A stretch of DNA of 64,000 bases from Streptomyces asoensis (GTDB lineage Bacteria; Actinomycetota; Actinomycetes; Streptomycetales; Streptomycetaceae): assembly GCF_013085465.1 (NCBI RefSeq), contig NZ_CP049838.1, forward strand, positions 2,914,001 through 2,978,000, read 5' to 3'. Position 1 is the stretch's first letter. Each line of letters opens with the position of its first letter. Positions 44,710 to 53,261 of the stretch are shown here, one piece after another. A program made the translations under genes and the position numbers. The notes beneath the pieces were generated by a model. The model was not told the DNA's origin. It saw nothing but the letters and a program-made list of their open reading frames with translations, and did no database searches.

Positions 44710-46053
44710 TTAGGACAGTCGCTTCAGAAGTACCGCGGAAGCCACCGGTCGGGCACCCGCCTTGGCGATCCCGTCGGCCACCTCGCGATCGGTCGAGGCG
44801 ACGATGACCGGCCGGCCCGGCGGCTCGGCCCGCACCAGCTGACGGATCAGCTCGTCGGCCGTGACACCCGGCCTGGAGAACAGCACCCGCACCCCGCGCG
44901 GCGGCGCGAGCAGCACCGGAGCGGCCAGTTCGGCGCCATCGAAGACACAGGTGACCTCGGCGCCGGTCTGCGCGGCGAGCTGCGAGAGCTGCCCGAGGAG
45001 CCTGAGCCGCTGCTTCTCCAACGGCATCTGCGGATAACCGGTCTTGGTGACGTTGTAGCCGTCGACGACGAGATGGGCCTGGGGCAGCGCGAGCAACTGG
45101 TCGAGAATGGCCGGATCGTTCTCCGACAGGGCGCGCGTGGCGATGTCCTTCGGGGTCATTCGTCCCGGTTCGACCGCGTCGACGGTCTCCGCCGGACGCA
45201 CCGACACCGGCGGCAACGCCAGCTCCCGCCGCAGCCCTTGGGCCGCGTCGAGCACCGTGTCCAGCAGCAGCCGCACCCGCATGTCCTCGACGCTGCGGCC
45301 CTCGCGCGCCGCCCGCCGGGTGGCCTCCAGCGCCGCCTCCACCTCGCCGAGCCGCGCCTTCAGCCGCCGGGCATCGCTCTCCGCGGCCGACACCTGGGTC
45401 TGCCCCTCGGCGCGCACGGTGTCCAGCTCGCCGCGCACCTTGCGCAGCGCGGCCTCGCCCCGCTTGACGTCGCTGAGGGCCGAACGCAGCTTGCGATGGA
45501 GCGATTCCGCTTCCTTCTTCGCGGCGTCCAGTTCGGCGCGCAGCCCCTCGGTGCCGACCCGGGACTGCTCACGGACCCGGTCGAGCTCCTCGCGCAGCCG
45601 CTCCAGTTCGGCCCGGCTCTCCTCGTCGGCCCGCTCGGCGTCCGCCCGCTGGGCCTCCTCGCCGGCCGCGGTGACCAGCTTCACCCAGCCGGTGGGCCGC
45701 AGCACATAGGCCGCGGCCGCCACTTCGTGCGGGTCCGCGGCCGGGGTCGGCGAGCCGGAGTCGAGAGCGCCGGCCAGTTCCGGCTGGGCCTCTCTGAACT
45801 TCTCGGCGATGCGCTGCCGGAAGAGCGGATCGGTTTCCAGCGCGGCCGCCATCGCGTTGCCCGCGAACTTCGCCCGCCGGTTCGGTGCGAACCGGGCGTA
45901 CTGCCGCAACTGAACGGGCAGTTCGCCGACGGTCAGCCCACCGAAGCCGTCGGAGACGATCTGTACGACCCTGCGCCGCACGCCGTCCGGCAGCGGACGG
46001 TCGAGCATCTCGGCGGCGCCGTCGCCCGGCCCCCCGCCTGCGCTCTCCACCAT
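44710..46053 (-). CDS. NYN-domain (YacP-like) RNA-binding protein
   Basis: 447 aa. An N-terminal helical region precedes a coiled-coil (about 155-260) and a C-terminal NYN/YacP-like PIN-fold nuclease domain (about 320-447) starting AHLVVDGYNVTKTGYPQ with acidic residues (VDGYN, VTCVFDGAE, IVASTDREVADG) that would bind metal. NYN proteins are ribonucleases or RNA-processing factors in bacteria; here that is inferred. It lies between a zinc-ribbon protein upstream and NlpC/P60 downstream. Confidence 0.85.
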   Translation of the reverse strand: MVESAGGGPGDGAAEMLDRPLPDGVRRRVVQIVSDGFGGLTVGELPVQLRQYARFAPNRRAKFAGNAMAAALETDPLFRQRIAEKFREAQPELAGALDSGSPTPAADPHEVAAAAYVLRPTGWVKLVTAAGEEAQRADAERADEESRAELERLREELDRVREQSRVGTEGLRAELDAAKKEAESLHRKLRSALSDVKRGEAALRKVRGELDTVRAEGQTQVSAAESDARRLKARLGEVEAALEATRRAAREGRSVEDMRVRLLLDTVLDAAQGLRRELALPPVSVRPAETVDAVEPGRMTPKDIATRALSENDPAILDQLLALPQAHLVVDGYNVTKTGYPQMPLEKQRLRLLGQLSQLAAQTGAEVTCVFDGAELAAPVLLAPPRGVRVLFSRPGVTADELIRQLVRAEPPGRPVIVASTDREVADGIAKAGARPVASAVLLKRLS

Positions 46054-46090
46054 CCGTCACACCCCAATACCTGTGCGCGGCCGCCTCCCG

Positions 46091-46330
46091 TCAGGAGCCG
46101 GCGCCCGGCCGATCCACGAGTTCCACCTGGTCCACGGCGTTGCACCAGCGGCACCGCACCGACTCGATGGTCTCACTGACCACCTCGCGCTCCTCGACCT
46201 TCGGCTCACCGGCGAGGTCGAGGTGTACGTACTCGACGACCTTCGACGAGCGCGTCACGTCGAACCGCGTGAGGTTGCCGCAGAGCGTGCAGCGCCACCG
46301 CGTCGCGGCGGTCGGCAGGGGAACCGTCAT
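46091..46330 (-). CDS. Small zinc-ribbon protein
   Basis: 79 aa with paired CxxC knuckles, CTLCGN (N-terminal half) and CRWCNA (C-terminal half), expected to bind one zinc ion. The remaining residues are beta-strand-like (FDVTRSSKVVEYVHLDLAG). The role is unknown; nucleic-acid or protein binding is plausible. It ends 37 nt upstream of the NYN gene and is probably co-transcribed with it, which would suggest a shared RNA-related job. Confidence 0.8.
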   Translation of the reverse strand: MTVPLPTAATRWRCTLCGNLTRFDVTRSSKVVEYVHLDLAGEPKVEEREVVSETIESVRCRWCNAVDQVELVDRPGAGS

Positions 46331-46504
46331 CGTTGGCTTTCCGCTTCCTTCTAGTGTCGTGCTTCCGGTTGCCGGGGTCGGGCCGGAGGCTCCCCCGCGC
46401 GTATGGCTCGTAACCCTACGGCCTGGCGGGTACTCGCCGCCCATCCGTCCGCGGCGGCGAGGCGGTCCGGGAGAGTGCGTCCGGTTACGCCATGCTTTGT
46501 TCCC

Positions 46505-47290
46505 ATGATCGGCAACTGGAACGGGACGGTCGGCAGGGTGGTCCGCAACCGCCCGGCGCCGGTGACCTACGCACTGATCGCCCTGTGCTGCCTGATCTTC
46601 CTGATCGGGCCCGCCTCGGGCTTCAATCCGGGGTACGGCTCCGGCGACGAGCTGCTGGCCGCGCAGCGCGCCTACTTCCGGCGCTGGGGCGTGGTGCCCG
46701 GCGAGCTCTTCGAGGGTGCGCCACGGGCCGTCCTGACCCCGGCCACGGCCCTCTTCGTCCACGGCAGCTGGGTGCACCTGCTGGGCAACATGCTCTTCCT
46801 CTACGTCTTCGGGACGATGACCGAGGACCGGATGGGCCGCGTCGAGTTCACGCTCTTCTACCTCGGCTGCGGCTACCTGGCCCTGCTGGGCTACGCCGCC
46901 GCCAACGCCGAGTCGTCGCAGTCCCTGGTCGGCGCCTCCGGGGCGATCTCCGCGGTCCTCGGCGCGTTTCTGTACCTGTTCCCCCGGGCGCGGGTGACCA
47001 GTCTCCTGCCGTTCCTGTTCTTTCTGCCGCTGCGCTTTCCCGCCTGGGTCGTGCTGCCCTTCTGGGCGGCCCTCCAGTGGGTGGCGGCGGGGCGGGCCGC
47101 CCAGGGGCCGGGGGTGGCCTATCTGGCGCACCTGGTGGGCTTCGGCCTGGGGCTCCTCTACGCCTGGGCCCGTTTCGGAACCGAGCAAGGCCCGAAGGGC
47201 GGCCCCGGAAGGGCGGCGGTGGGAGACGGGCGGGCGGCTAGAGTGAAGGCCGCCCCAGCTCCGGCCCCCGAGGGAGAGAACCAGCCGTGA
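46505..47290 (+). CDS. Rhomboid-family intramembrane serine protease
   Basis: 261-aa membrane protein with about six helices. Rhomboid hallmarks are the HGSWVHLLGNMLFLYVFG loop, catalytic Ser in SLVGASGAISAVLGA, and His in VAYLAHLVGFGLGLLYA. A Pro/Ala-rich cytoplasmic tail follows. ATG 46505 lacks a clear ribosome site; a -10-like CATGCT ends 8 nt upstream. The stop overlaps the Lrp-like gene (GTGA), so they are coupled. Substrates are unknown. Confidence 0.93.
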   Translation: MIGNWNGTVGRVVRNRPAPVTYALIALCCLIFLIGPASGFNPGYGSGDELLAAQRAYFRRWGVVPGELFEGAPRAVLTPATALFVHGSWVHLLGNMLFLYVFGTMTEDRMGRVEFTLFYLGCGYLALLGYAAANAESSQSLVGASGAISAVLGAFLYLFPRARVTSLLPFLFFLPLRFPAWVVLPFWAALQWVAAGRAAQGPGVAYLAHLVGFGLGLLYAWARFGTEQGPKGGPGRAAVGDGRAARVKAAPAPAPEGENQP

Positions 47291-47568
47291 TCACCGCGAT
47301 CGTCCTCATCAAGACCAGCGTGGACCGGATTCCCGAGATCGCGGAGCGGATCGCCTCGCTGGACTCCGTCAGCGAGGTCTTCTCCGTCACCGGGACGTAC
47401 GACCTGATCGCCATGGTGCGGGTGAAGGAGCACGAGGACCTGGCGGAGGTCATCCCGGGCAGCATCAGCAAGATCCCCGGGGTGGAGGGCACGGACACGC
47501 ACGTCGCCTTCCGTACCTACTCGCAGCACGACCTGGAGGCGGCGTTCGCGATCGGGCTGGACTCCTGA
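47287..47568 (+). CDS. Stand-alone Lrp/AsnC ligand-binding (RAM) protein
   Basis: 93-aa protein consisting of only the Lrp/AsnC effector domain (ITAIVLIKTSVDRIPEIAERIASLDSVSEVFSVTGTYDLIAMVRVK). It lacks the helix-turn-helix, so it cannot bind DNA alone. Such RAM proteins often bind amino acids and modulate partners. GTG 47287 overlaps the rhomboid stop by 4 nt. Confidence 0.9.
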   Translation: MITAIVLIKTSVDRIPEIAERIASLDSVSEVFSVTGTYDLIAMVRVKEHEDLAEVIPGSISKIPGVEGTDTHVAFRTYSQHDLEAAFAIGLDS

Positions 47569-47600
47569 CCGACTGAACACCGCCTCCGGCGGCCCGTCGC

Positions 47601-48962
47601 TCAGACCGCGGGCACGCAGCGGCCGTCTTCCGTCCGGTACTGCCACTGCGCGCCCTCGCTCACCAGTTCGCGCACCGCGTTCACGAAGCGCTCCACGTGC
47701 TCGTCCGGGGTTCCCGCGCCGAAGCTGACCCGGATGGCGTTGAGGGACTTCTCGCCGGGAGCCGCCTCGGGGGCGCCGCACTCGCCCTGGGTCTGGGGGT
47801 CGCTGCCCAGCAGCGTGCGGACCAGGGGGTGGGCGCAGAAGAGGCCGTCGCGGACCCCGATGCCGTACTCGGCGGAGAGGGCGGCGGCGAAGTGGGAGCT
47901 GTTCCAGCCCTCGACGACGAAGGAGATCACGCCGACCCGCGGGGCGTCGTCGCCGAACAGGGACAGCACCCTCACCTGCGGGACCTCGGCCAGACCGGCC
48001 CGCACCTTCGCGATCAGGTACTCCTCCCGGGCGACCAGGCTGTCGAAGCCCGCCTCGGTGAGGGCCTTGCACGCCGAGGCGATGGAGTAGGCGCCGATCA
48101 CGTTCGGGGAGCCGGCCTCGTGGCGGGCGGCGCTCTCGTGCCACTCCACGTCCACTCCCCCGTCCTCGCGCCGCGTGACCTTGCGGCTGGCGCCGCCGCC
48201 CGCGAGGTACGGGTCGGCCTCCACCAGCCAGTCGGCGCGGCCGGCCAGCACCCCGGAGCCGAAGGGCGCGTACAGCTTGTGACCGGAGAAGGCGACCCAG
48301 TCGACGTCGAGCTCCTGCACGGAGACCGGGTGGTGCGGGGCCAGCTGGGCCGCGTCCAGGACGATCCGGGCCCCGTGCGCGTGTGCGGCGGCCGCCAGCT
48401 CGCGTACCGGCCACAGCTCGCCGGTGACGTTCGAGGCACCGGTGACACAGACCAGGGCCGGGCCGTAGGGGTCACGGTCGGCGAGGGCCCGCTCCAGCGC
48501 CTCGACGGCCTGGCGCGGGGTGCGCGGGGCGTTGAGGTAGGTGACCCGGGCGTCCTGCCAGGGCAGCAGCGAGGCGTGGTGCTCGGTCTCGAAGACGAAG
48601 ACCTGGCAGCCGGCGGGCAGGGCCCGCGCCAGCAGGTTGAGGGAGTCCGTCGTCGAGCGGGTGAAGACCAGCTGGTCGTCGGGGCGGCAGTCCAGGAACT
48701 CGGCCACCGTCCTGCGGGCGTTCTCGAAGAGGTCCGTGGACAGCTGCGAGAGGTAGCCGGCGCCCCGGTGGACGCTGCCGTAGTACGGGGCGTAGGCCGC
48801 CACGTCGTCCCAGACGCGCTGGAGGGCGGGGGCGCTGGCCGCGTAGTCGAGCGCCGCGTAGCTGACCTCGCCGCCCGTCACGAGCGGGACCGTGACATCC
48901 CGGCCGAGAACGGGCAGCGGTGCACAAACGGTACGGGCGGTGGCAGCGGTGGAGACAGACAT
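47601..48962 (-). CDS. SufS/NifS-like class V aminotransferase under SAM-IV control
   Basis: 453-aa PLP enzyme of the cysteine desulfurase/SufS subgroup. Features are LDYAASAPAL, DAAQLAPHH, PLP Lys in AFSGHKLYAPFGSG, and a Cys in IGVRDGLFCAHPL aligned with the SufS active-site Cys region (RTGHHCAQPL). A C-terminal Gly/Glu/Pro insert precedes ISVSFG-like AIRVSFGAG. ATG 48962 has CACGGGAG upstream. The SAM-IV riboswitch in its 5' region implies repression when SAM is abundant, hence a role in sulfur mobilisation for methionine or SAM synthesis. A second such enzyme lies at 60178. Confidence 0.88.
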   Translation of the reverse strand: MSVSTAATARTVCAPLPVLGRDVTVPLVTGGEVSYAALDYAASAPALQRVWDDVAAYAPYYGSVHRGAGYLSQLSTDLFENARRTVAEFLDCRPDDQLVFTRSTTDSLNLLARALPAGCQVFVFETEHHASLLPWQDARVTYLNAPRTPRQAVEALERALADRDPYGPALVCVTGASNVTGELWPVRELAAAAHAHGARIVLDAAQLAPHHPVSVQELDVDWVAFSGHKLYAPFGSGVLAGRADWLVEADPYLAGGGASRKVTRREDGGVDVEWHESAARHEAGSPNVIGAYSIASACKALTEAGFDSLVAREEYLIAKVRAGLAEVPQVRVLSLFGDDAPRVGVISFVVEGWNSSHFAAALSAEYGIGVRDGLFCAHPLVRTLLGSDPQTQGECGAPEAAPGEKSLNAIRVSFGAGTPDEHVERFVNAVRELVSEGAQWQYRTEDGRCVPAV

Positions 48963-49063
48963 GGCGAACTCCCGTGAGAGGCAAGGGGGAACCACCGTGC
49001 GAGCGGGCATGGCTCGAGCACGGGGGAAGGTGAAAGGGGTATGCGGAGGCGGGGCTCTACGCC

Positions 49064-49084
49064 CTATCGCATTCGCTTGCTCAC
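49064..49084 (-). CDS. Possible hexapeptide leader ORF between SAM-IV and SufS-like gene
   Basis: GTG AGC AAG CGA ATG CGA TAG would encode VSKRMR. GGGAG stands 6 nt upstream, and the ORF lies between the riboswitch expression-platform hairpin and the coding sequence. A translated tiny ORF could add translational attenuation. The evidence is only the start/Shine-Dalgarno arrangement and position. Confidence 0.25.
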   Translation of the reverse strand: MSKRMR

Positions 49085-49106
49085 GGAAGGCTCCCTCGAA
49101 CGACCA

Positions 49107-49147
49107 GGACCCCTGGCGGTACTCACTCAGAAGAGTGCGAGGGGTCC
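49107..49147 (-). promoter_or_regulatory. Expression-platform hairpin of SAM-IV riboswitch
   Basis: GGACCCCT (49140-49147) pairs with AGGGGTCC (49107-49114) on the minus strand. A second stem CACTC/GAGTG sits inside. It overlaps the 3' end of the aptamer, so ligand binding and hairpin formation may exclude one another. Confidence 0.6.
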
Positions 49148-49259
49148 GCGCTTGCCGTAGACCTCGCTGCCTACGGCCTGGTCTTCACCCGGGGCACCCC
49201 GCCACGGACGGAGGGTTGCCGGACAGTCGGCCGGGGCCTCATGACTGTCACTCATGACC
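49143..49259 (-). ncRNA. SAM-IV riboswitch
   Basis: On the minus strand the actinobacterial SAM-IV core is recognisable: GGTCATGAGTGACAG at the 5' end, CCGGCAACCCTCC, GGGGTGCCCCGGGTGA followed by AGACCAGG, and CTACGGCAAGCGCGG near the 3' end. These blocks are in the correct order with SAM-IV spacing. It lies about 180 nt upstream of the SufS-like ATG 48962. Confidence 0.93.
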
Positions 49260-49286
49260 TGACACAGGAACGTACGTGAAGTGATC

Positions 49287-49322
49287 GCCGTCCCGCAACC
49301 CGTGTCCGGATCGCGGGACGGC
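49287..49322 (-). terminator. Terminator of trpD
   Basis: 10-bp perfect arms GCCGTCCCGC/GCGGGACGGC lie just after the trpD stop (49339). This insulates the SAM-IV transcript that starts immediately downstream. Confidence 0.75.
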
Positions 49323-49338
49323 CATCAGCGGTGAGGCG

Positions 49339-50403
49339 TCACGCGTTGGTGGCGGCGACCCAGCGGTCCAGCGCCCGCTTGGCCGCACCCGAGTCGATCG
49401 ACTCGGCCGCCTTGTCCATGCCGACGCGCAGTTGCTCGGCAAGGGTGCCGGAGCCCGGCTCCAGGGCCACCAGGGCTGCCGCCGAGTTCAGCAGCACGGC
49501 GTCCCGCACCGGGCCGGACTCGCCCTCCAGGAGACGGCGGGCGACCTCCGCGTTGTACGACGGGTCGCCGCCCCGCAGGGCCTCGACCGGGACCAGCTCG
49601 AGCCCGACGTCACGCGGGTCGAAGGTCTCCTCGGTGACCTTGCCGTCACGGACGACCCACACATGGGACGTGGCCGTCGTGGTCAGCTCGTCGAGACCGT
49701 CGTCGCCCCGGAAGACCAGGGACGAGTTGCCGCGCTCGGCGAAGACGCCGGCGACGACCGGCGCCATCCGCGGGTCCGCGACCCCGACCGCCTGGGCCCG
49801 TACCTTGGCGGGGTTGGTCAGCGGGCCGAGCACGTTGAACACCGTGCGGATGCCCAACTGGCCGCGCGCGGCGCCCACATGACGCAGCGCCGGGTGGAAC
49901 TTGATCGCGAAGCAGAAGGTGATCCCGGCCTCCTGGGCCACCTCGGCAACGCGCCGCGGGGTCAGCTCCAGATTGACGCCGAGCTTCTCCAGGACGTCCG
50001 AGGCGCCGGACGCGGAGGACGCGGCCCGGTTGCCGTGCTTGACGACCGTGGCACCCGTGCCGGCCACGACGATCGCGGACATCGTGGAGATGTTGACCGT
50101 CTTCGCGCCGTCGCCGCCCGTGCCGACGATGTCGACGGTCGGGCCGGGCACCTCGATCAGGTTGGCGTGCTCGTACATCGCCCGGACGAGCCCGTTGATC
50201 TCCGCGACGGTCTCGCCCTTGGCCCGCAGCGCCACCACGAACCCGGCGATCTGCGCGTCGGTGGCCTCGCCGCGCATGATCCGGTCCAGCGCCCAGAACG
50301 TGGCGTCGGCGTCCTGGTCGCGACCGTACAGCAGGCCGTTCAGCACCTCGGGCCAGGAACGGCCCGCCGCGGTGTCGCCTCCAGCGGGGGTCACAGCGCT
50401 CAT
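49339..50403 (-). CDS. trpD: Anthranilate phosphoribosyltransferase
   Basis: 354-aa enzyme transferring the phosphoribosyl group from PRPP to anthranilate, the second tryptophan-branch step after TrpE(G) at 21797. Conserved segments are [24 protein letters not shown] (PRPP loop), [52 protein letters not shown] and [14 protein letters not shown] 50403 is preceded by GCAGGAGCGGCT, and a -10-like TAGGGT (minus, 50471-50476) lies 65 nt upstream. The 5' region has a duplicated (GTGTGTCGTCGTG) microsatellite at about 50415-50450. It is distant from the rest of the trp genes. Confidence 0.94.
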   Translation of the reverse strand: MSAVTPAGGDTAAGRSWPEVLNGLLYGRDQDADATFWALDRIMRGEATDAQIAGFVVALRAKGETVAEINGLVRAMYEHANLIEVPGPTVDIVGTGGDGAKTVNISTMSAIVVAGTGATVVKHGNRAASSASGASDVLEKLGVNLELTPRRVAEVAQEAGITFCFAIKFHPALRHVGAARGQLGIRTVFNVLGPLTNPAKVRAQAVGVADPRMAPVVAGVFAERGNSSLVFRGDDGLDELTTTATSHVWVVRDGKVTEETFDPRDVGLELVPVEALRGGDPSYNAEVARRLLEGESGPVRDAVLLNSAAALVALEPGSGTLAEQLRVGMDKAAESIDSGAAKRALDRWVAATNA

Positions 50404-50495
50404 AGCCGCTCCTGCGTGTGTCGTCGTGTGCGTCGTGTGTCGTCGTGCGCCTCATGACAAGGTGCACCCCACCCTATCCAGCCCGTGGGCACGGC

Positions 50496-50530
50496 AAAGG
50501 GCCCCGTCCGAAGACCGGACGAGGCCCTTT
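50496..50530 (-). terminator. Terminator of the qcr/ctaE operon
   Basis: AAAGGGCC with CGTCCG and CGGACG with GGCCCTTT form an almost perfect stem between the qcrB stop and the trpD start. Run of T at the minus-strand end (TTT...) makes it a good terminator. Confidence 0.85.
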
Positions 50531-50556
50531 CCCGTGGCGTGGCGACGCCTCAGCGA

Positions 50557-52203
50557 TCAGTGGTGGCCGTGGCCGCTCGTGATCTCCTTGTACTCCTCCG
50601 CGGTGGGCTTCGGAATCTGCTGGTCCTCACCGAAGTACGCCCCGCTGATCTTGGCGCGGAGCTTCTCCTTGCCCTTCACCTTGCGCTCGACGCCGTTCTC
50701 GTCGACGGCGGCGCCGATCGCGGCCGGCTCGTACTGCTCGTGCGCCGTGAGGGTGTGCAGCTGCTCCTGGCTGAGCGGCTCGTGGATCTCGATGAACTCA
50801 CCGTGCGGCAGGCGCTTGATGGTGCCGGTCTCGCGACCGTGCAGCACCTTGTCCCGGTCCCGGCGCTGGAGGCCGAGGCAGATCCGCTTGGTGACGATGT
50901 ACGCGATGACCGGTCCGGCGATGAAGAAGATCCGGACGAACCAGGTGATCGAGTTGATCGACAGGTGGAGGTGGGTGGCCCACAGGTCGTTGCCACCGCC
51001 GACCAGCATGATCATGTACATCGTGACCCAGGCGACGCCCAGCGCGGTGCGCGTCGGGGCGTTGCGCGGCCGGTCCAGGATGTGGTGCTCGCGCTTGTCG
51101 CCCGTGACCCACGACTCGATGAAGGGGTAGAGCGCGAGGATCGCGAGCAGAACACCGAACAGGACCAGCGGGATGAACACACCCAGGACCAGGGTGTGGC
51201 CCCAGATGTTGACCTCCCAGCCCGGCATGAAGCGGATCAGGCCCTCGGCGAAGCCCATGTACCAGTCGGGCTGGGCACCGGTGGACACCTGGTCCGGACG
51301 GTAGGGGCCCATGGCCCAGATCGGGTTGATCTGGGCGATGCCCGCGATGACCGCGATCACACCGAAGACCAGGAAGAAGAAGCCTCCGGCCTTGGCCATG
51401 TACACCGGCAGCAGCGGCATGCCGACGACGTTCTTGTTGCTCTTTCCGGGGCCCGCGAACTGCGTGTGCTTGTGGTAGAAGACCAGGATCAGGTGGCCGA
51501 CCACCAGGCCGAGCATGATGCCCGGCAGCAGCAGGATGTGGATCGAGTAGAACCGCGCCACGAAGTCGTGGCCCGGGAACTCCCCGCCGAACAGGAACAT
51601 CGAGATGTACGTGCCGACGATCGGCATCGACAGGATCGCGCCCTGGGTGAAGCGGACACCGGTGCCGGAGAGCAGGTCGTCCGGGAGCGAGTAACCGGTG
51701 AAACCGGTGAACATGCCCAGGACGAACAACAGGAAGCCGAACAGCCAGTTGACCTCACGGGGCTTGCGGAACGCGCCCGTGAAGAACACCCGCATCATGT
51801 GCACGAACATGCCGGCGAGGAAGATCAGCGCCGCCCAGTGGTGGATCTGCCGGATGAGCAGACCGCCGCGCACGTCGAAGGAGATGTGCAGGGTCGAGCT
51901 GAACGCCTCGGACATCAGCTGTCCCTGGAGCGGGACGTAGCTGCCGTGGTACTCCACCTCGTTCATCGACGGGTGGAAGAACAGCGTCAGGTACACACCC
52001 GTGAGGATGATGATGATGAAGCTGTAGAGGCAGATCTCACCCAGCATGAACGACCAGTGGTCGGGGAAGATCTTGCGCATGTTGGCCTTGGCCAGGGAGT
52101 AGATCCCCAGCCGGCCGTCGGCCCAGTCGGCGATCCGCTCGCCGGCCGGCGCCTTCCCGCGTTCACGGGACTCGTTGCTCTCGGTGTTTACGTTCGTGCT
52201 CAT
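50557..52203 (-). CDS. qcrB: Ubiquinol/menaquinol-cytochrome c reductase cytochrome b subunit
   Basis: 548-aa membrane protein of the actinobacterial bcc complex, oxidising menaquinol and passing electrons through two b-type hemes. Eight or nine membrane helices include FSSTLHISFDVRGGLLIRQIHHWAALIF and FYSIHILLLPGIMLGLVVGHLILVFYHKHT (heme His ligands), and the quinol-site TPDWY-like QPDWYMGFAEG. A long C-terminal cytoplasmic extension (about 120 aa) is typical of actinobacteria. ATG 52203 overlaps the qcrA stop by 4 nt. Confidence 0.96.
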   Translation of the reverse strand: MSTNVNTESNESRERGKAPAGERIADWADGRLGIYSLAKANMRKIFPDHWSFMLGEICLYSFIIIILTGVYLTLFFHPSMNEVEYHGSYVPLQGQLMSEAFSSTLHISFDVRGGLLIRQIHHWAALIFLAGMFVHMMRVFFTGAFRKPREVNWLFGFLLFVLGMFTGFTGYSLPDDLLSGTGVRFTQGAILSMPIVGTYISMFLFGGEFPGHDFVARFYSIHILLLPGIMLGLVVGHLILVFYHKHTQFAGPGKSNKNVVGMPLLPVYMAKAGGFFFLVFGVIAVIAGIAQINPIWAMGPYRPDQVSTGAQPDWYMGFAEGLIRFMPGWEVNIWGHTLVLGVFIPLVLFGVLLAILALYPFIESWVTGDKREHHILDRPRNAPTRTALGVAWVTMYMIMLVGGGNDLWATHLHLSINSITWFVRIFFIAGPVIAYIVTKRICLGLQRRDRDKVLHGRETGTIKRLPHGEFIEIHEPLSQEQLHTLTAHEQYEPAAIGAAVDENGVERKVKGKEKLRAKISGAYFGEDQQIPKPTAEEYKEITSGHGHH

Positions 52204-53261
52204 CCGCGCTCCCAGAAAGCAGGACCGACGGGCTCTTCGAAGTCGCCGAGCGCCTCGAGATAGCCCTCGTCGTTCACACCGATGCGCAGCTGCGGCAGGG
52301 CGTGGCCGGCGGGGCCGAAGATCACTCGGGCACCGTCGGAGAGGTCGAAGGTGGACTGGTGGCAGGGGCACAGCACGTGGTGCGTCTGCTGCTCGTACAG
52401 CGAGATCGGGCAACCGACGTGGGTGCAGATCTTCGAGTACGCCACGATGCCCTGGTAGGACCAGTCGAGTTCCTGCTTGTCCTTGATGTTGTCCGGCTGG
52501 AGCCGGACGATCATCAGGGCCGCCTTGGCGATCTCGTTCTGGAACTCCTCGTCGTGCTCCTCCAGGCCCTCGGGCTTGGCGAAGGTGAGCGAACCGACGG
52601 CGACGTCCGAGGGACGCAGCGGCTCGTTCGTGTTCATGTTGACGAGCAGCTTGCCCTTGGCCCACAGCGTGTGACGCAGCTTGTCCTCGGGCAGCGGGCC
52701 GAGGTCGCGCAGCAGCACGACACCGGACAGCGGCACCAGGGTGAGCGCGCCGAACATCGTGTTGCGGATCAGCTTGCGACGGCCGAGCGCGGACTCCTTG
52801 GCACCCTGCTTGAAGTCCGCGTGGACCTTCGCACGGACCTCGGGGGGCGCGGCGATCGCGTGCCGCTCGTCGGCGACCTCCACGTCGGACATCAGGGTGC
52901 GGGCCCAGTGGACCGCGCCGGCGCCGATGGTGAACAGCGCCGTGCCCAGCGTCAGACCCAGCGCGAAGTTCAGCGCGCTGAGGTGGCCGATCGGGAACAC
53001 GAAGATCGACTTGTCGGCGGGGATCGCCACGTACGCGGCGATGAAGCCGACCGTGGCGAGCATCGACAGCGTGAACAGGAAGGCGACCGCACGCTCGGAC
53101 CGCTTGGCGGCCCGCTCGTCGATGTCCTGGACGCGGTGCTCGTGGGGCGGCAGCCCCGGGTCGGCGAACGGGTTCTGCTCGTCCGCGATGCCTACGGCGC
53201 TGCCGTGTGCGTGGTCCTGCTCAGCGGGCAGGTTCTCTTCTGGAATGTCTTGGCTACTCAT
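52200..53261 (-). CDS. qcrA: Rieske iron-sulfur subunit of the bcc complex
   Basis: 353-aa Rieske protein. Three N-terminal membrane helices follow an acidic cytoplasmic head (residues 1-55). The C-terminal 2Fe-2S domain has CTHVGC (Cys and His) and CPCHQS (Cys and His) ligands. It relays electrons from quinol to the diheme cytochrome c subunit. ATG 53261 overlaps the qcrC stop (ATGA). It is one operon with ctaE-qcrC-qcrA-qcrB. Confidence 0.96.
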   Translation of the reverse strand: MSSQDIPEENLPAEQDHAHGSAVGIADEQNPFADPGLPPHEHRVQDIDERAAKRSERAVAFLFTLSMLATVGFIAAYVAIPADKSIFVFPIGHLSALNFALGLTLGTALFTIGAGAVHWARTLMSDVEVADERHAIAAPPEVRAKVHADFKQGAKESALGRRKLIRNTMFGALTLVPLSGVVLLRDLGPLPEDKLRHTLWAKGKLLVNMNTNEPLRPSDVAVGSLTFAKPEGLEEHDEEFQNEIAKAALMIVRLQPDNIKDKQELDWSYQGIVAYSKICTHVGCPISLYEQQTHHVLCPCHQSTFDLSDGARVIFGPAGHALPQLRIGVNDEGYLEALGDFEEPVGPAFWERG

